Below are positions 1 through 7,697 of a stretch of DNA of 13,976 nucleotides, one piece after another. The DNA lies in assembly GCA_029939535.1 (NCBI GenBank), contig JAOZST010000093.1, positions 1 to 13,976 of the forward strand. Direction: 5' to 3'. The stretch is from NBML01 sp029939535 (lineage in GTDB: Bacteria; Desulfobacterota; Desulfobacteria; Desulfobacterales; Desulfobacteraceae). The position numbers and the translations under genes were made by a program. The stretch's first letter is position 1. Each line of letters begins with the position of its first letter. The notes under the pieces were generated by a model. The model had not been told where the DNA came from. It did not search any database and saw only the letters and a program-made list of their open reading frames with translations.

Positions 1-2
1 CC

Positions 3-56
3 CAGCGCATCCATGAAGTCCTGGCCCAATATGCTGAAAAGCATATCAATGATTAA
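3..56 (+). CDS. Possible C-terminal end of a convergent plus-strand gene (partial)
   Basis: The reading frame starting at base 3 is open from the window edge to a TAA at 54-56 and gives QRIHEVLAQYAEKHIND, a plausible amphipathic helical C-terminus. If real, this gene converges on the minus-strand EPS operon, whose last stop is at 118. Only 17 codons are visible, so no function can be given. The opposite strand also has an open frame here (beginning MLFSILGQDF) without a clear ribosome binding site, so the assignment is weak. A perfect 7-bp inverted repeat with a GAAA loop (29-46) lies inside it. Confidence 0.3.
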   Translation, partial: QRIHEVLAQYAEKHIND

Positions 57-117
57 ACTCTTTACTGTTTCGTTTAGAGACCTGCTGCCTTTTTAAATAT
101 CACTGGAATAAAAAAAA

Positions 118-891
118 TTATTGATTAATCTGCTGGATTCTCTGAAGGGCCTTTTTGTTTTCAGGGTCCACATAAAGGGCCTGTTCATATTTTTCCCCGG
201 CCTTGTATAAAATGCCCTGTTGCTGATACAGGTCTCCCAGGGTAATTTTTATGTCCGGATTCATTGGCAGAGCTTTTTCCGCCCTGTTCATCACTTCCAT
301 TGCATTTTTCATATGATTCTGCCGGAAAAAAAATTGGTAAATCTTATAAAACAGCCAGGGTTTTACAGGATCCTGTTTTTCAATGAGGTCAAGGGCAGTC
401 ATATACCTCTGGGAGGCTTCTTCTCTTTTTCCAGTGGTATATAAAAATTCGTTAAAGGCAAGAAAAGGTCCTGGCAGTTCTGGAATTGCCATGGCCATTT
501 CTTCGTAGCTCAGGCCGCCTAAAATCATTGAAGTCAGCACCTTGTCCGCATATTTTTCATCCAGTTCAAGGGTTTTTCGCAAATAATGGATTGCCTTTTC
601 TTTTTTCTTCCTTGATAAAAGCCATCCCGCATATTGAAAGGAGTATTCGGGACGGGTCGGGGTATAAAGGGTACTTAAGGCAAATGCATTTTCTGCCTTG
701 TCAGGCCTTTTTTGCTGGGCCAGAAAAAGCCCGAATCTTTTCAAATATCGGGAATTTAAAGGATCCATATTAATGGAAGCATTAAAATTTTTCCTGGCCG
801 TTTCAATGTCTTTTAAAAACCATGATGCATTGGCTGCCAGATATCTTGAATCGGAATAAATTGGATCAAATTTTACAGCAAATTTTATCAC
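118..891 (-). CDS. TPR-repeat protein, probably the detached C-terminal domain of the upstream O-antigen-ligase-like protein
   Basis: This 257-residue protein is built almost entirely of tetratricopeptide-type helical pairs. Examples are residues about 29-62 (ASINMDPLNSRYLKRFG), 63-110 and 185-250 (ITLGDLYQQQGILYKAGEKY). TPR arrays act as protein-binding scaffolds. There is no signal peptide or membrane segment. The start is GTG at 891, whose bases form GTGA with the TGA stop of the polymerase gene, a 4-base overlap. No Shine-Dalgarno precedes it, so translation would depend on coupling or on a frameshift. The protein begins abruptly inside a TPR-like helix (VIKFAVKFDPIYSDSRYL). Large O-antigen-ligase-family proteins often carry TPRs fused behind the membrane domain, so this may be the tail of a split gene. 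Eight T residues directly follow its TAA stop, but I see no GC-rich hairpin. The TPR fold is secure; the specific partner is inference. Confidence 0.85.
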   Translation of the reverse strand: MIKFAVKFDPIYSDSRYLAANASWFLKDIETARKNFNASINMDPLNSRYLKRFGLFLAQQKRPDKAENAFALSTLYTPTRPEYSFQYAGWLLSRKKKEKAIHYLRKTLELDEKYADKVLTSMILGGLSYEEMAMAIPELPGPFLAFNEFLYTTGKREEASQRYMTALDLIEKQDPVKPWLFYKIYQFFFRQNHMKNAMEVMNRAEKALPMNPDIKITLGDLYQQQGILYKAGEKYEQALYVDPENKKALQRIQQINQ

Positions 892-2471
892 ATTGTAAAT
901 TTTTTACAGGATGGCAAAAAGAGACAGTGAGTATTTTTGTCCATTGCAAAGTTTTTAATATTATTAAAATAAAACAGGCCAAGGATATTGGAAGCACAAT
1001 AAAAAACAGCTCCCATGGCAAAAAGAGCGGTTAAAGAGATAAACACTCCTTTTTTTAAAAAAGAATTAACCGATTTCAGGCGGGTAAGGGTGTTCTGCCG
1101 GCGGATATTGGTGTTGGCAGCAGATACTCCCAGGCCTGCAGTAAAAAAGAACCATAAGCCATTGGCTCCGATGTGCATATTAAAGTCGGTAAAGCTGTGG
1201 AAAAGAATGGATGCCATGGCCGTAAGGCTGCCCATGTAAAGGTATATGGAAAAGGCATCCCGCCGGGTTAAAAACGTTTTATAGGTTTTCCAAAGCAGAA
1301 CCATCAAAAAGGCTGCAGCAAGAAAAAAGCCAATCATGCCGCCTTCAACAAGAAGCTCTATATAATCGTTGTGGGCATGGGTAAGGGTATATTTGTCCAC
1401 AAGGGATTTATACTGGGGATAGATATGGCTGAATGTTCCCATTCCCGAACCGGTTAAAGGGAAATCCTTTATTATCTCTTTGCTGTCCTTCCAGAAATCC
1501 AGACGATTTTCATAAATCACTCCCTGGGCATTTTTAAGCCTGGCAAAACGGTCCAGAATCTGGTCCCAGCCAAACCAGCTGATCACAAGGATACTCATAA
1601 TTACTATCCCGATGATGACAATGGTGTTTCCCCGGCTTATTTTCCGCCTCAACAGAAGGAAGCTGAATAAAACCAGGGAGATGGAAAGACTGATCATGGC
1701 ACCCCTGGAAAGGCTGACAAAAATAGAAACCACGATTAAAAGAGCTGCTGTGCCAATGAGGATATGGATATTTGCCTTTTCCTGGCTTAGAATTTCGGCA
1801 ACCCCCTTTATGAAAGATGTCTTTGCAATTCTTGGCCGGTAAAAAAAAAACAGGGCCAGTACAATGGGAAAAATCATTTCCATGAGCCCGGCATAATGAT
1901 TGTGGTTTACATAGGGACCGAAAACAATGGAATTATCCGGGGAGTATCTGAACCACAGAGCCATGTCTTTGGTCAGGTAAAACTGGAGTATGGATGAAAA
2001 GGCCAGAAATCCTCCAAAAACAGCTATAACCAGAGCCACGGCCTGGAGCATATCCTTTTCCTTTAACACCTGAACCGTGAGCACATAAAACAAAACATAG
2101 GTGCCATACCTGAAAAATTCAGATAGACCGGCCTTGTGGTTAAGGGACAGGGTCATCCAGGATTGGGTATCTGTCAGGGCAAAGGCTCGTTCCTGGATTG
2201 AAAATGCTGTTGGAGAAAGGAATTCAATGATAAAGGGAGGCAGGGGAACTAACTGAAAAAGTATATATGCCAGGAAAACAAACAGGGGCACAATGCCGGG
2301 AACGGCATGGAGATCCTCTTTCTTTTGAATCACGGTAATCAGAAAGAACAAAAATCCCAGGGCTGTTAGAATTTCCATGACAGCATATGACCAGGGTTCC
2401 ACCGTGCCAAATGCCAGGGGTGTAAAAATAATCAGAAAAAAAACAACAATTTTTGAAAACCTTAGGGACAT
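888..2471 (-). CDS. O-antigen ligase / polysaccharide polymerase family membrane protein (Wzy_C type)
   Basis: This 527-residue polytopic inner-membrane protein has about a dozen hydrophobic segments. It has the hallmarks of the WaaL/Wzy superfamily, which joins or polymerises undecaprenyl-linked glycans at the periplasmic face. Visible motifs include LAFGTVEPWS near the N-terminus (19-28), typical of exosortase-associated members. Others are NHNHYAG (189-195), SLSRGA (253-258), GSGMGTF (341-347), HAHNDYIELLVEGG (365-378) in the large periplasmic loop, and HSFTDFNMH (425-433). The ATG at 2471 follows the Wzc-like gene by 5 bases, so the two are cotranscribed. After the last membrane helix (about 476-500) the chain runs into an odd cysteine-containing tail, CLFLPSCKKFTM, and stops where the TPR gene begins. 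That tail looks like a frameshift product. Likely role: polymerase of the exopolysaccharide exported by the neighbouring Wza/Wzc pair. Family membership is confident; the substrate is unknown. Confidence 0.93.
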   Translation of the reverse strand: MSLRFSKIVVFFLIIFTPLAFGTVEPWSYAVMEILTALGFLFFLITVIQKKEDLHAVPGIVPLFVFLAYILFQLVPLPPFIIEFLSPTAFSIQERAFALTDTQSWMTLSLNHKAGLSEFFRYGTYVLFYVLTVQVLKEKDMLQAVALVIAVFGGFLAFSSILQFYLTKDMALWFRYSPDNSIVFGPYVNHNHYAGLMEMIFPIVLALFFFYRPRIAKTSFIKGVAEILSQEKANIHILIGTAALLIVVSIFVSLSRGAMISLSISLVLFSFLLLRRKISRGNTIVIIGIVIMSILVISWFGWDQILDRFARLKNAQGVIYENRLDFWKDSKEIIKDFPLTGSGMGTFSHIYPQYKSLVDKYTLTHAHNDYIELLVEGGMIGFFLAAAFLMVLLWKTYKTFLTRRDAFSIYLYMGSLTAMASILFHSFTDFNMHIGANGLWFFFTAGLGVSAANTNIRRQNTLTRLKSVNSFLKKGVFISLTALFAMGAVFYCASNILGLFYFNNIKNFAMDKNTHCLFLPSCKKFTM

Positions 2472-2476
2472 ATCAA

Positions 2477-4669
2477 TCAGGACTCTGATGAATAGTAATA
2501 ATCACCATAATTATAATAATACCCACTTTTTTTGGCATTGAACCGGTTAAGCACCAAGCCTGTGATGGGCGCGGATATATCTTTCAGCTGTTTGAGTCCC
2601 TTGCCCAGGATTTCATGGGTTGTTTTGCCGGCCCAAGTCACAACGATGACCCCGTCCACATGCTGACTTAAAATCACAGGATCGGTAACGCTGGCCAGGG
2701 GAGGCGTATCAAAGAGGATCATATCAAAGGCCCTGGAATGCTTTTCTATCAATTCCAAAAGCCTGGCAGAGCTCAGGAGCTCCGAGGGATTGGGAGGTAT
2801 GGGGCCTGAAGGGATGATAGACAGATTTTCATCAACCAGGATCACAATATCTTCATCTTCTTTGGAAATACCTGCAAGAAAGGAACTCAAACCATTTGTA
2901 TTCTCAATATTAAAATTTTTATACTGGGTAGGCCGCCTCATGTCTGCATCAATGATGAGAACTTTTTTACCGGTCTGGGCAATACTGGAACCCAGGCAGG
3001 AACAAATAGAGGATTTACCCTCCCCGGGGGTCATGCTGGTGATGATAAGGGTTTTCGGAGGATTGTCGGCAGAAGAAAGGAAAACAGATGTTCTCAGTCC
3101 TTTAAAATTCTCAGCTGTCATGGATGAGCTGTCATTTAATACATTTTCAACAATGGTCTGGTTTTTACCTTTAAACAAATCAATGGTACTGATGACAGGA
3201 ATATTGAATTTTTCTTCAACATCTTCGGGAGTTTTAATGGTATTGTCCAGGTATTCAAGGAAAAAGGCAATGCCGATACCCCCGAAAAGACCCAGGATGA
3301 AGCCAAGTAAAATATTTCTCTTTTTCCGTGGGGTTTCCGGAAATTTAGGCATTTGTGATTTTTCAATAACCCATACATTCACAGACTGGTTCTGTTCAGT
3401 AATTCCTTTTTCCTTCATTTTCTTAATCAGGGCATCATAGAGAAACCGGTTGGTATCCACTTTTCTTTTGAGGATATTCAATTGAATGGATTTTTCACCC
3501 AGCCTGGCTGCCTGGAATTTGGTCTGGTCCAGAAGTTCTTTTAAGTCCCGCTCATTGGATTTGGCAAGCTGGTATTCATTTTTAATGGTCTGGACTGCCT
3601 TCCCCAACTCTTTGATCTTTTTGGCTTTCAGGCTTTTCAGCTCATTTTTTGCCGTAATCATTCTAGGATGTTTGGATCCATATTTCTTGGAAAGCTCTGA
3701 TATTTTCTGTTCAGCGTTGAGTATTGTCTTGTTGATGGAGTCCACAGAGCTATTTTCAACAATAACCGGGATGGTTTCCAGCTGGGCTTTTTTTATATTT
3801 TTAATCTGGTTGTATACGGCGGACAATTCCTTTCTTCTGGTTTCGGCTCTGGTGAGATTTTTTGACAAATCTGAAAGTCTTTCCGGTAAAACCGTGAGGC
3901 GGTCTTCAATGGTAACGATATCATGTTTTCTTTTATACTCCTGCATGGCTGCTTCAGACTCTTCCAGATTTACCCTCTGTATCTCAGCCTTTTTTTCCAT
4001 CCACCCGATGCTGTAGCCGGATATTTCCATCTGCATATCCAGTAGTTCATCAATATAGGCCTGGGCAACGGAATTCACCACCTTGGTTGCCACTGCTGGA
4101 TTATCAGACATAAAACCGATTTCAACAATTCTTGAGTTGGCTACCGGCTCGGCTGAAATTCCTGACTTTATCACATTTTCAAGCTGCTGGGCCTTGGTGA
4201 GGGGTATTTTCATCTCAAAAGGTATTTTCTTCTCAATGGTATCCTGCTGGGAAGAAAAAAATTTTTCTATGCCTGCCATTTCCTTTACAGAAGAAATCAG
4301 TTCTCTGCCCCAGGCTATGGCAAGGGAAATATAGGACTTTTTTTCCTCCTTTTCCGAGAAAAAAAAGGCATACATTTTTTCAGCATCCAGGCTTTTGACA
4401 ACCTTTTCAACTACAGCAGCACTTTTGATGAGCTGAAACTGGGTTTCCAGAAACTCAGGATCATAGGGGGTATACTGATAGGAATTTGTCAAAGCACCGG
4501 CTGTGTTTCTTTCAATCATCACCCTTGTGGATGCACGGTACATGGGAGTTGCCGTAAACGTGGCAATAATGACGATCACCAGGGTTAAAATGAAAAAAGT
4601 AATGATGGTGCCCTTGCGTTTATTAACAATACGAAAATAGTCTCTCAGGTGAATTTCTTTTTCTTCCAT
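2477..4669 (-). CDS. Wzc-like polysaccharide co-polymerase with C-terminal BY-kinase domain
   Basis: This inner-membrane protein sets EPS chain length and couples polymerisation to export through a tyrosine autokinase. Numbering from the ATG at 4669 (730 residues), the first membrane helix is about 20-40, and the periplasmic Wzz domain with a long coiled coil spans about 41-430. A proline-rich PETPRKKR stretch (444-451) and a second helix (about 453-475) follow. The cytoplasmic kinase has Walker A TPGEGKSS (547-554), Walker A' LIIDADMRRP (571-580), PNPSELL (627-633) and Walker B ILFDTPP (651-657). The C-terminus is a tyrosine cluster (YYYNYGDYYY, 717-726), the usual autophosphorylation site of BY-kinases. 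The frame also opens with GTG at 4678. I prefer the ATG, 2 bases after the Wza stop, because the protein then starts MEEKEIHLRDYF. Tyrosine phosphorylation should modulate assembly with the Wza-like protein, as in the family. The sugar is unknown. Confidence 0.95.
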   Translation of the reverse strand: MEEKEIHLRDYFRIVNKRKGTIITFFILTLVIVIIATFTATPMYRASTRVMIERNTAGALTNSYQYTPYDPEFLETQFQLIKSAAVVEKVVKSLDAEKMYAFFFSEKEEKKSYISLAIAWGRELISSVKEMAGIEKFFSSQQDTIEKKIPFEMKIPLTKAQQLENVIKSGISAEPVANSRIVEIGFMSDNPAVATKVVNSVAQAYIDELLDMQMEISGYSIGWMEKKAEIQRVNLEESEAAMQEYKRKHDIVTIEDRLTVLPERLSDLSKNLTRAETRRKELSAVYNQIKNIKKAQLETIPVIVENSSVDSINKTILNAEQKISELSKKYGSKHPRMITAKNELKSLKAKKIKELGKAVQTIKNEYQLAKSNERDLKELLDQTKFQAARLGEKSIQLNILKRKVDTNRFLYDALIKKMKEKGITEQNQSVNVWVIEKSQMPKFPETPRKKRNILLGFILGLFGGIGIAFFLEYLDNTIKTPEDVEEKFNIPVISTIDLFKGKNQTIVENVLNDSSSMTAENFKGLRTSVFLSSADNPPKTLIITSMTPGEGKSSICSCLGSSIAQTGKKVLIIDADMRRPTQYKNFNIENTNGLSSFLAGISKEDEDIVILVDENLSIIPSGPIPPNPSELLSSARLLELIEKHSRAFDMILFDTPPLASVTDPVILSQHVDGVIVVTWAGKTTHEILGKGLKQLKDISAPITGLVLNRFNAKKSGYYYNYGDYYYSSES

Positions 4670-4671
4670 AA

Positions 4672-5463
4672 TTACCACAGGCTTTCAGGAACAACGATCA
4701 CATCATCGGGCAGTACCAGAGCATCCATGTTCACTTTTTTAAAAATAAGTTTTTCACCATCCACAGTCCTGATAATCTTGACTTTTTCCTTGGCAGCAAT
4801 CTTGGAAAACCCGCCGGCCTTGGTGATGGCCTTGATCACTGTGATATCTGCTTCATACTTATAGGAATCCGGTTTATTTACTTCGCCGGAAACATAATAG
4901 GTTTCTGCCTTTGTTATATAGATACTGTCCTTGTCCTGTATGGAGACATTTAAAGAAGTATCCCCTTTTTTAATCAGTTTATCCAGGTCAATTACAATTG
5001 TATCCTTTTTTTTATCCGATTTTTTTCTTCTTTTTATGGTGGCCCTGCTACCGGCATCTGAAGTCAGTCCCCCGGCCTTGGAAATGAATTCCAGAAAGGT
5101 AATGGTTCCCCTGAGCTCGTACTGCCCGGGATTTCTGATCTGCCCCAGGATAATTGCCTGTTTGCTTCTATGTTCCTTGATAAAAACATCCACCTGGGGG
5201 TTTACAAGGTAACCGTCAGCCAGAAGCTTTTCTATTTTGCCTGAAACCTGGGAAACCGTCATATTTTTTACGCTGATCTCACCTATCAGGGGTACCCTGA
5301 TGGTATTGTTGGAGGCAACCCGAACCATTGCCCCCAGATCTTCATTTTCATAGACATTAATTTCAAGGACATCCCCTTCACCCACGATATAGTCCTGGGC
5401 GAATCCAATAATGGGAAAAAAAAGAAGAACTGCCAGCAGAATATATTTTGTTATGAATTTCAT
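4672..5463 (-). CDS. Wza-like polysaccharide export protein (Poly_export + SLBB domains)
   Basis: This 263-residue exported protein is the outer-membrane/periplasmic secretion partner for EPS. A signal peptide (residues 1 to about 22, ending GFA before QDYIVG) precedes the Poly_export domain, whose opening YIVGEGDVLEINVYE (about 25-39) is diagnostic. Two SLBB-like beta-grasp repeats follow, about 105-175 (with GQIRNPGQYELRG) and 183-263 (with SGEVNKPDSYKYE). There is no lipobox cysteine, unlike E. coli Wza, and no C-terminal membrane helix. Short, non-lipidated versions are usual in exosortase-associated EPS loci. ATG at 5463 is favoured because GGGTG lies just upstream; an in-frame GTG at 5469 is possible. 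The gene starts 10 bases after the beta-barrel gene and ends 2 bases before the Wzc-like start, indicating tight cotranscription. Confidence 0.93.
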   Translation of the reverse strand: MKFITKYILLAVLLFFPIIGFAQDYIVGEGDVLEINVYENEDLGAMVRVASNNTIRVPLIGEISVKNMTVSQVSGKIEKLLADGYLVNPQVDVFIKEHRSKQAIILGQIRNPGQYELRGTITFLEFISKAGGLTSDAGSRATIKRRKKSDKKKDTIVIDLDKLIKKGDTSLNVSIQDKDSIYITKAETYYVSGEVNKPDSYKYEADITVIKAITKAGGFSKIAAKEKVKIIRTVDGEKLIFKKVNMDALVLPDDVIVVPESLW

Positions 5464-5473
5464 TTTCACCCGT

Positions 5474-6820
5474 TTACATGGAAATAGTTGCTCTCAGTAT
5501 GACTTCATTACTTGTATAATCATAAAAGGAAATATTGGAATCGTTCAAGTTAAAATACCAGGCAAAATCAAAGGTAAGCCATTTTCTGGGCTCATACTGG
5601 ACGGCCGGACCAATGGTGAAATAAGTATCATCCCGGTCAATGCCGTTGTACTCATCTATTTCAAAAGATCCATCTATAGTTCCGGACCATTTTTTATTGA
5701 ACTTCTGCCGGATACCGACATTGATTCCACTTGCCAGAAAACTGAAGGCTCCGGCGGTATCTGATTCCTGGAATTTACGAAAGGCATTGACCTGCAATGA
5801 CCTTTTGGGGCTCAGGTTATGCTGGGTCTGTAGTTCAAAGGAGAACCCGTCCTGGTCGGAAACACTTGAATCATCAAAATCCTTGTCCATATACCCCAGC
5901 TTAAAACTGCCCCGGGTTTTTGCGGTCATTTCCCAGTTAACACCGGCATAATACCTGTTCTCAATACTGTTATTTATGCTTTCCGTGTCAAATTCAATGT
6001 CCGCATATGAATATTGGGCAAACAGAGAAGTTTTGGGCCAGAATTTATAAAAGACATACAGGGAAAAAGAATTATCCATCCTGTTCCTGTAATCATTGAT
6101 GGTTTCATCATAATCCAGTTTATAATTTGAATAATCAAATCTTACTTTTAATTTTTCCGAAGGCTCATAGGTGGAAATAAAATCCAACAGATTGTCCTGA
6201 TATCGGTACAACAGGTCTGTGAAACCATCCCCGCTTATGTCCTCCCTGTCATTGAACACATCAACGAGATCAAAGGAAAGCCCCATATTCAGATTATATT
6301 GAAACAATGCTTCTGCATTATGATTCCAGTGATCATGGTTGGAATGATCGGCATAGAGCACCAGTTCAGGAGAATACAAAGCATAGGCCTGGTAACGTCT
6401 TGTTGCCTCGGGCTTTACCCGACTCAGATGGAGACCTCCAGCCGAAGTGGTATTGGTATTTATGATTAGAAGTTTTTCCCTGTTGGCCGGAATTGCCACC
6501 CAGATGCCTGGTGCGATAGTGGTGATAAAATCACTCTTTTTATTGGATTCTGTAATAAAAAGGTTGTCTGTCCATTTTTCTTCAACAATAAGAAAAGGAT
6601 GAAAGATTCCCCCTTTTTTACCAAAGATATCAGCACCAATACCTGTTTCCCCAGAAATTGGTTTCCCTTTTGACTGGCCCCCAGGGATGGAGGATGGTAT
6701 GGAAGGAGATTCCTTTGACTGGCCCATGGGAGGGGACTCTGCCGCAAAGGCATAAGAAAGAATAGAAAAGGCAAATCCACATAAAAAAATTAACCATATA
6801 AAATGTATTTTAAATTTCAT
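5474..6820 (-). CDS. Outer-membrane beta-barrel protein of an EPS/PEP-CTERM-type locus
   Basis: This 448-residue protein has an N-terminal signal peptide (MKFKIHFIWLIFLCGFAFS to AFA, about residue 25). A low-complexity Ser/Pro/Gly linker follows (about 30-60, with GQSK occurring twice). The rest is an alternating polar/aromatic pattern typical of a large outer-membrane barrel, for example RNRMDNSFSLYVFYKFWPKTSLFAQYSY and the terminal strand EVILRATISM. It opens the EPS operon and precedes the Wza-like gene by 10 bases. Barrel proteins of this kind are regular members of exosortase-linked EPS clusters and probably help the polymer cross, or attach to, the outer membrane. That role is inferred from context. 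The frame extends upstream to an ATG at 6844, but the ATG at 6820 has an AGGGA element about 10 bases upstream and places the signal peptide at the terminus. Confidence 0.85.
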   Translation of the reverse strand: MKFKIHFIWLIFLCGFAFSILSYAFAAESPPMGQSKESPSIPSSIPGGQSKGKPISGETGIGADIFGKKGGIFHPFLIVEEKWTDNLFITESNKKSDFITTIAPGIWVAIPANREKLLIINTNTTSAGGLHLSRVKPEATRRYQAYALYSPELVLYADHSNHDHWNHNAEALFQYNLNMGLSFDLVDVFNDREDISGDGFTDLLYRYQDNLLDFISTYEPSEKLKVRFDYSNYKLDYDETINDYRNRMDNSFSLYVFYKFWPKTSLFAQYSYADIEFDTESINNSIENRYYAGVNWEMTAKTRGSFKLGYMDKDFDDSSVSDQDGFSFELQTQHNLSPKRSLQVNAFRKFQESDTAGAFSFLASGINVGIRQKFNKKWSGTIDGSFEIDEYNGIDRDDTYFTIGPAVQYEPRKWLTFDFAWYFNLNDSNISFYDYTSNEVILRATISM

Positions 6821-6902
6821 TTTGTACTTTCCCTGATAAATCATGAATACTTCTTAAATATAAACATACAAAATTAATAGTATGACTTATGTGGAATAGC
6901 TA

Positions 6903-6931
6903 ACTTAATCTGAATTTCAGGGCTTTGTCAA
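6903..6931 (-). promoter_or_regulatory. Weak candidate sigma-70 promoter for the EPS operon
   Basis: A perfect TTGACA lies at 6931-6926 on the minus strand, 17 bases before TTAAGT (6908-6903), a poor -10 with 3 of 6 matches. It sits directly behind the upstream terminator and about 83 bases before the beta-barrel start at 6820. The exact -10 is uncertain; another candidate is TACTAT further downstream. Confidence 0.25.
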
Positions 6932-6945
6932 TAAAAAAAGCCCTG
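6918..6945 (-). other. Alternative hairpin competing with the terminator
   Basis: CAGGGCTTT at 6918-6926 is complementary to AAAGCCCTG at 6937-6945. The latter is one arm of the adjacent terminator and also pairs with CAGGGCTTT at 6959-6967. In the minus-strand transcript the order is arm 1, arm 2, arm 3, where arm 2 can pair either backward (14-bp terminator) or forward (9-bp hairpin). The two folds exclude each other. Confidence 0.4.
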
Positions 6946-6968
6946 TATGAACAGCATACAGGGCTTTT
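6932..6968 (-). terminator. Rho-independent terminator after the secreted-protein gene
   Basis: A perfect 14-bp stem is formed by 6936-6949 (AAAAGCCCTGTATG) and 6955-6968, with a 5-base loop. On the minus strand it ends in TTTTTTTAT. It lies 38 bases past the stop of the secreted protein at 7006 and separates that gene from the EPS operon. On the plus strand the tail is only four T, so it is mainly a minus-strand terminator. Confidence 0.9.
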
Positions 6969-7005
6969 GACATTAAAATTTTGATGCGGCGAATGACTGC
7001 TATTT

Positions 7006-7554
7006 TTATCCTGCCGTTCCCGGGGTAAAAGATGAGTATGACTTCTCTCTCGTCCGATTGTTGATTGGGGTCTCATCAAATACAACTTCTTCCGGTGTAA
7101 AACCAAGGCCTTCCCTGAGGCACTGACACTGGATGATTTCATCCCGGGTCAGCATATTTTCTTCTACAGCGTAATCCGATGCCTGGCCTAGAAGACTCTT
7201 TGATATACCGGCTTCCGTCGCACACATGCAAAGCTGATCTAAATCAATTTCAGCGCCAGATCTGAAAATCCCGGTAATCACATTGTAGGGATTAAAATTA
7301 AGGTCCACAGCCAGCTTCATGGCCTCACAGGTCGGTGCTTCCTGATCCATGGCCTTTTTAATAGCTTCGTCCAGGGCTTCTTCTTCGCTTAAGGTATATC
7401 CAAGGCCTCCAGTTTTCTTTTCTGACCGTATTTTTTCCAAATCATGAATAAAGGTTACATCCCATTTCTGTGTTTTTTTGTCCTGGGCAAAACCCGGTGT
7501 AACAAAAAACACAAGACAGATGCAAATCATTATTACAATAATTATATTTTTCAT
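7006..7554 (-). CDS. Secreted protein of unknown function with about 35-residue cysteine repeats
   Basis: I do not recognise this 182-residue protein. It has a clear signal peptide (MKNIIIVIMICICLVFFVTPGFA), with predicted cleavage before Q24. The mature chain has five cysteines: C76, the CMC pair C109/C111 and the CQC pair C143/C145. The spacing C76-C111-C145 (35 and 34 residues), with similar following text (CEAMKLAVDL, CATEAGISKS, CLREGLGFTP), suggests two and a half copies of a helical repeat. The ATG at 7554 is chosen because AGGAG stands 7 bases upstream; ATGs at 7560 and 7575 fit the ribosome site less well. It is a single-gene unit with its own sigma-54-type promoter and a strong terminator, next to EPS and PEP-CTERM genes. 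A role in cell-envelope or EPS biology is possible but unproven. The C-terminus lacks a sorting motif. Confidence 0.85.
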   Translation of the reverse strand: MKNIIIVIMICICLVFFVTPGFAQDKKTQKWDVTFIHDLEKIRSEKKTGGLGYTLSEEEALDEAIKKAMDQEAPTCEAMKLAVDLNFNPYNVITGIFRSGAEIDLDQLCMCATEAGISKSLLGQASDYAVEENMLTRDEIIQCQCLREGLGFTPEEVVFDETPINNRTREKSYSSFTPGTAG

Positions 7555-7610
7555 ATCCATTCTCCTGATTTCCATAAATTTATTCTAAAAAAGCGATTGA
7601 TTAGATGTAT

Positions 7611-7626
7611 TGCAATAGGCATGCCA
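7611..7626 (-). promoter_or_regulatory. Sigma-54 (-24/-12) promoter
   Basis: The minus strand reads TGGCATGCCTATTGCA. Compared with the consensus TGGCACG-N4-TTGCW it differs at one position (C to T), with exact spacing between the GG and GC elements. The expected start site is near 7600, giving a leader of about 45 bases before the ATG at 7554, with AGGAG in place. Sigma-54 with a PrsK/PrsR-like system is known to drive PEP-CTERM genes in some bacteria. Confidence 0.75.
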
Positions 7627-7697
7627 CTTTAGTAATCCCATATTCATGATCCTTATAGAATCAATAAACATAAAAATATGTAATTTTTGCACCAATT

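Noticed and set aside
29..46. Perfect 7-bp hairpin ATATGCT-GAAA-AGCATAT as a terminator
   Set aside because: AT-rich stem with no T-run on either side; it is probably coincidental inside the possible plus-strand gene end.
2790..3440. 216-codon open frame on the plus strand
   Set aside because: It is antisense to the kinase half of the Wzc-like gene, has no recognisable domain, and its existence follows from the codon pattern of the opposite strand.
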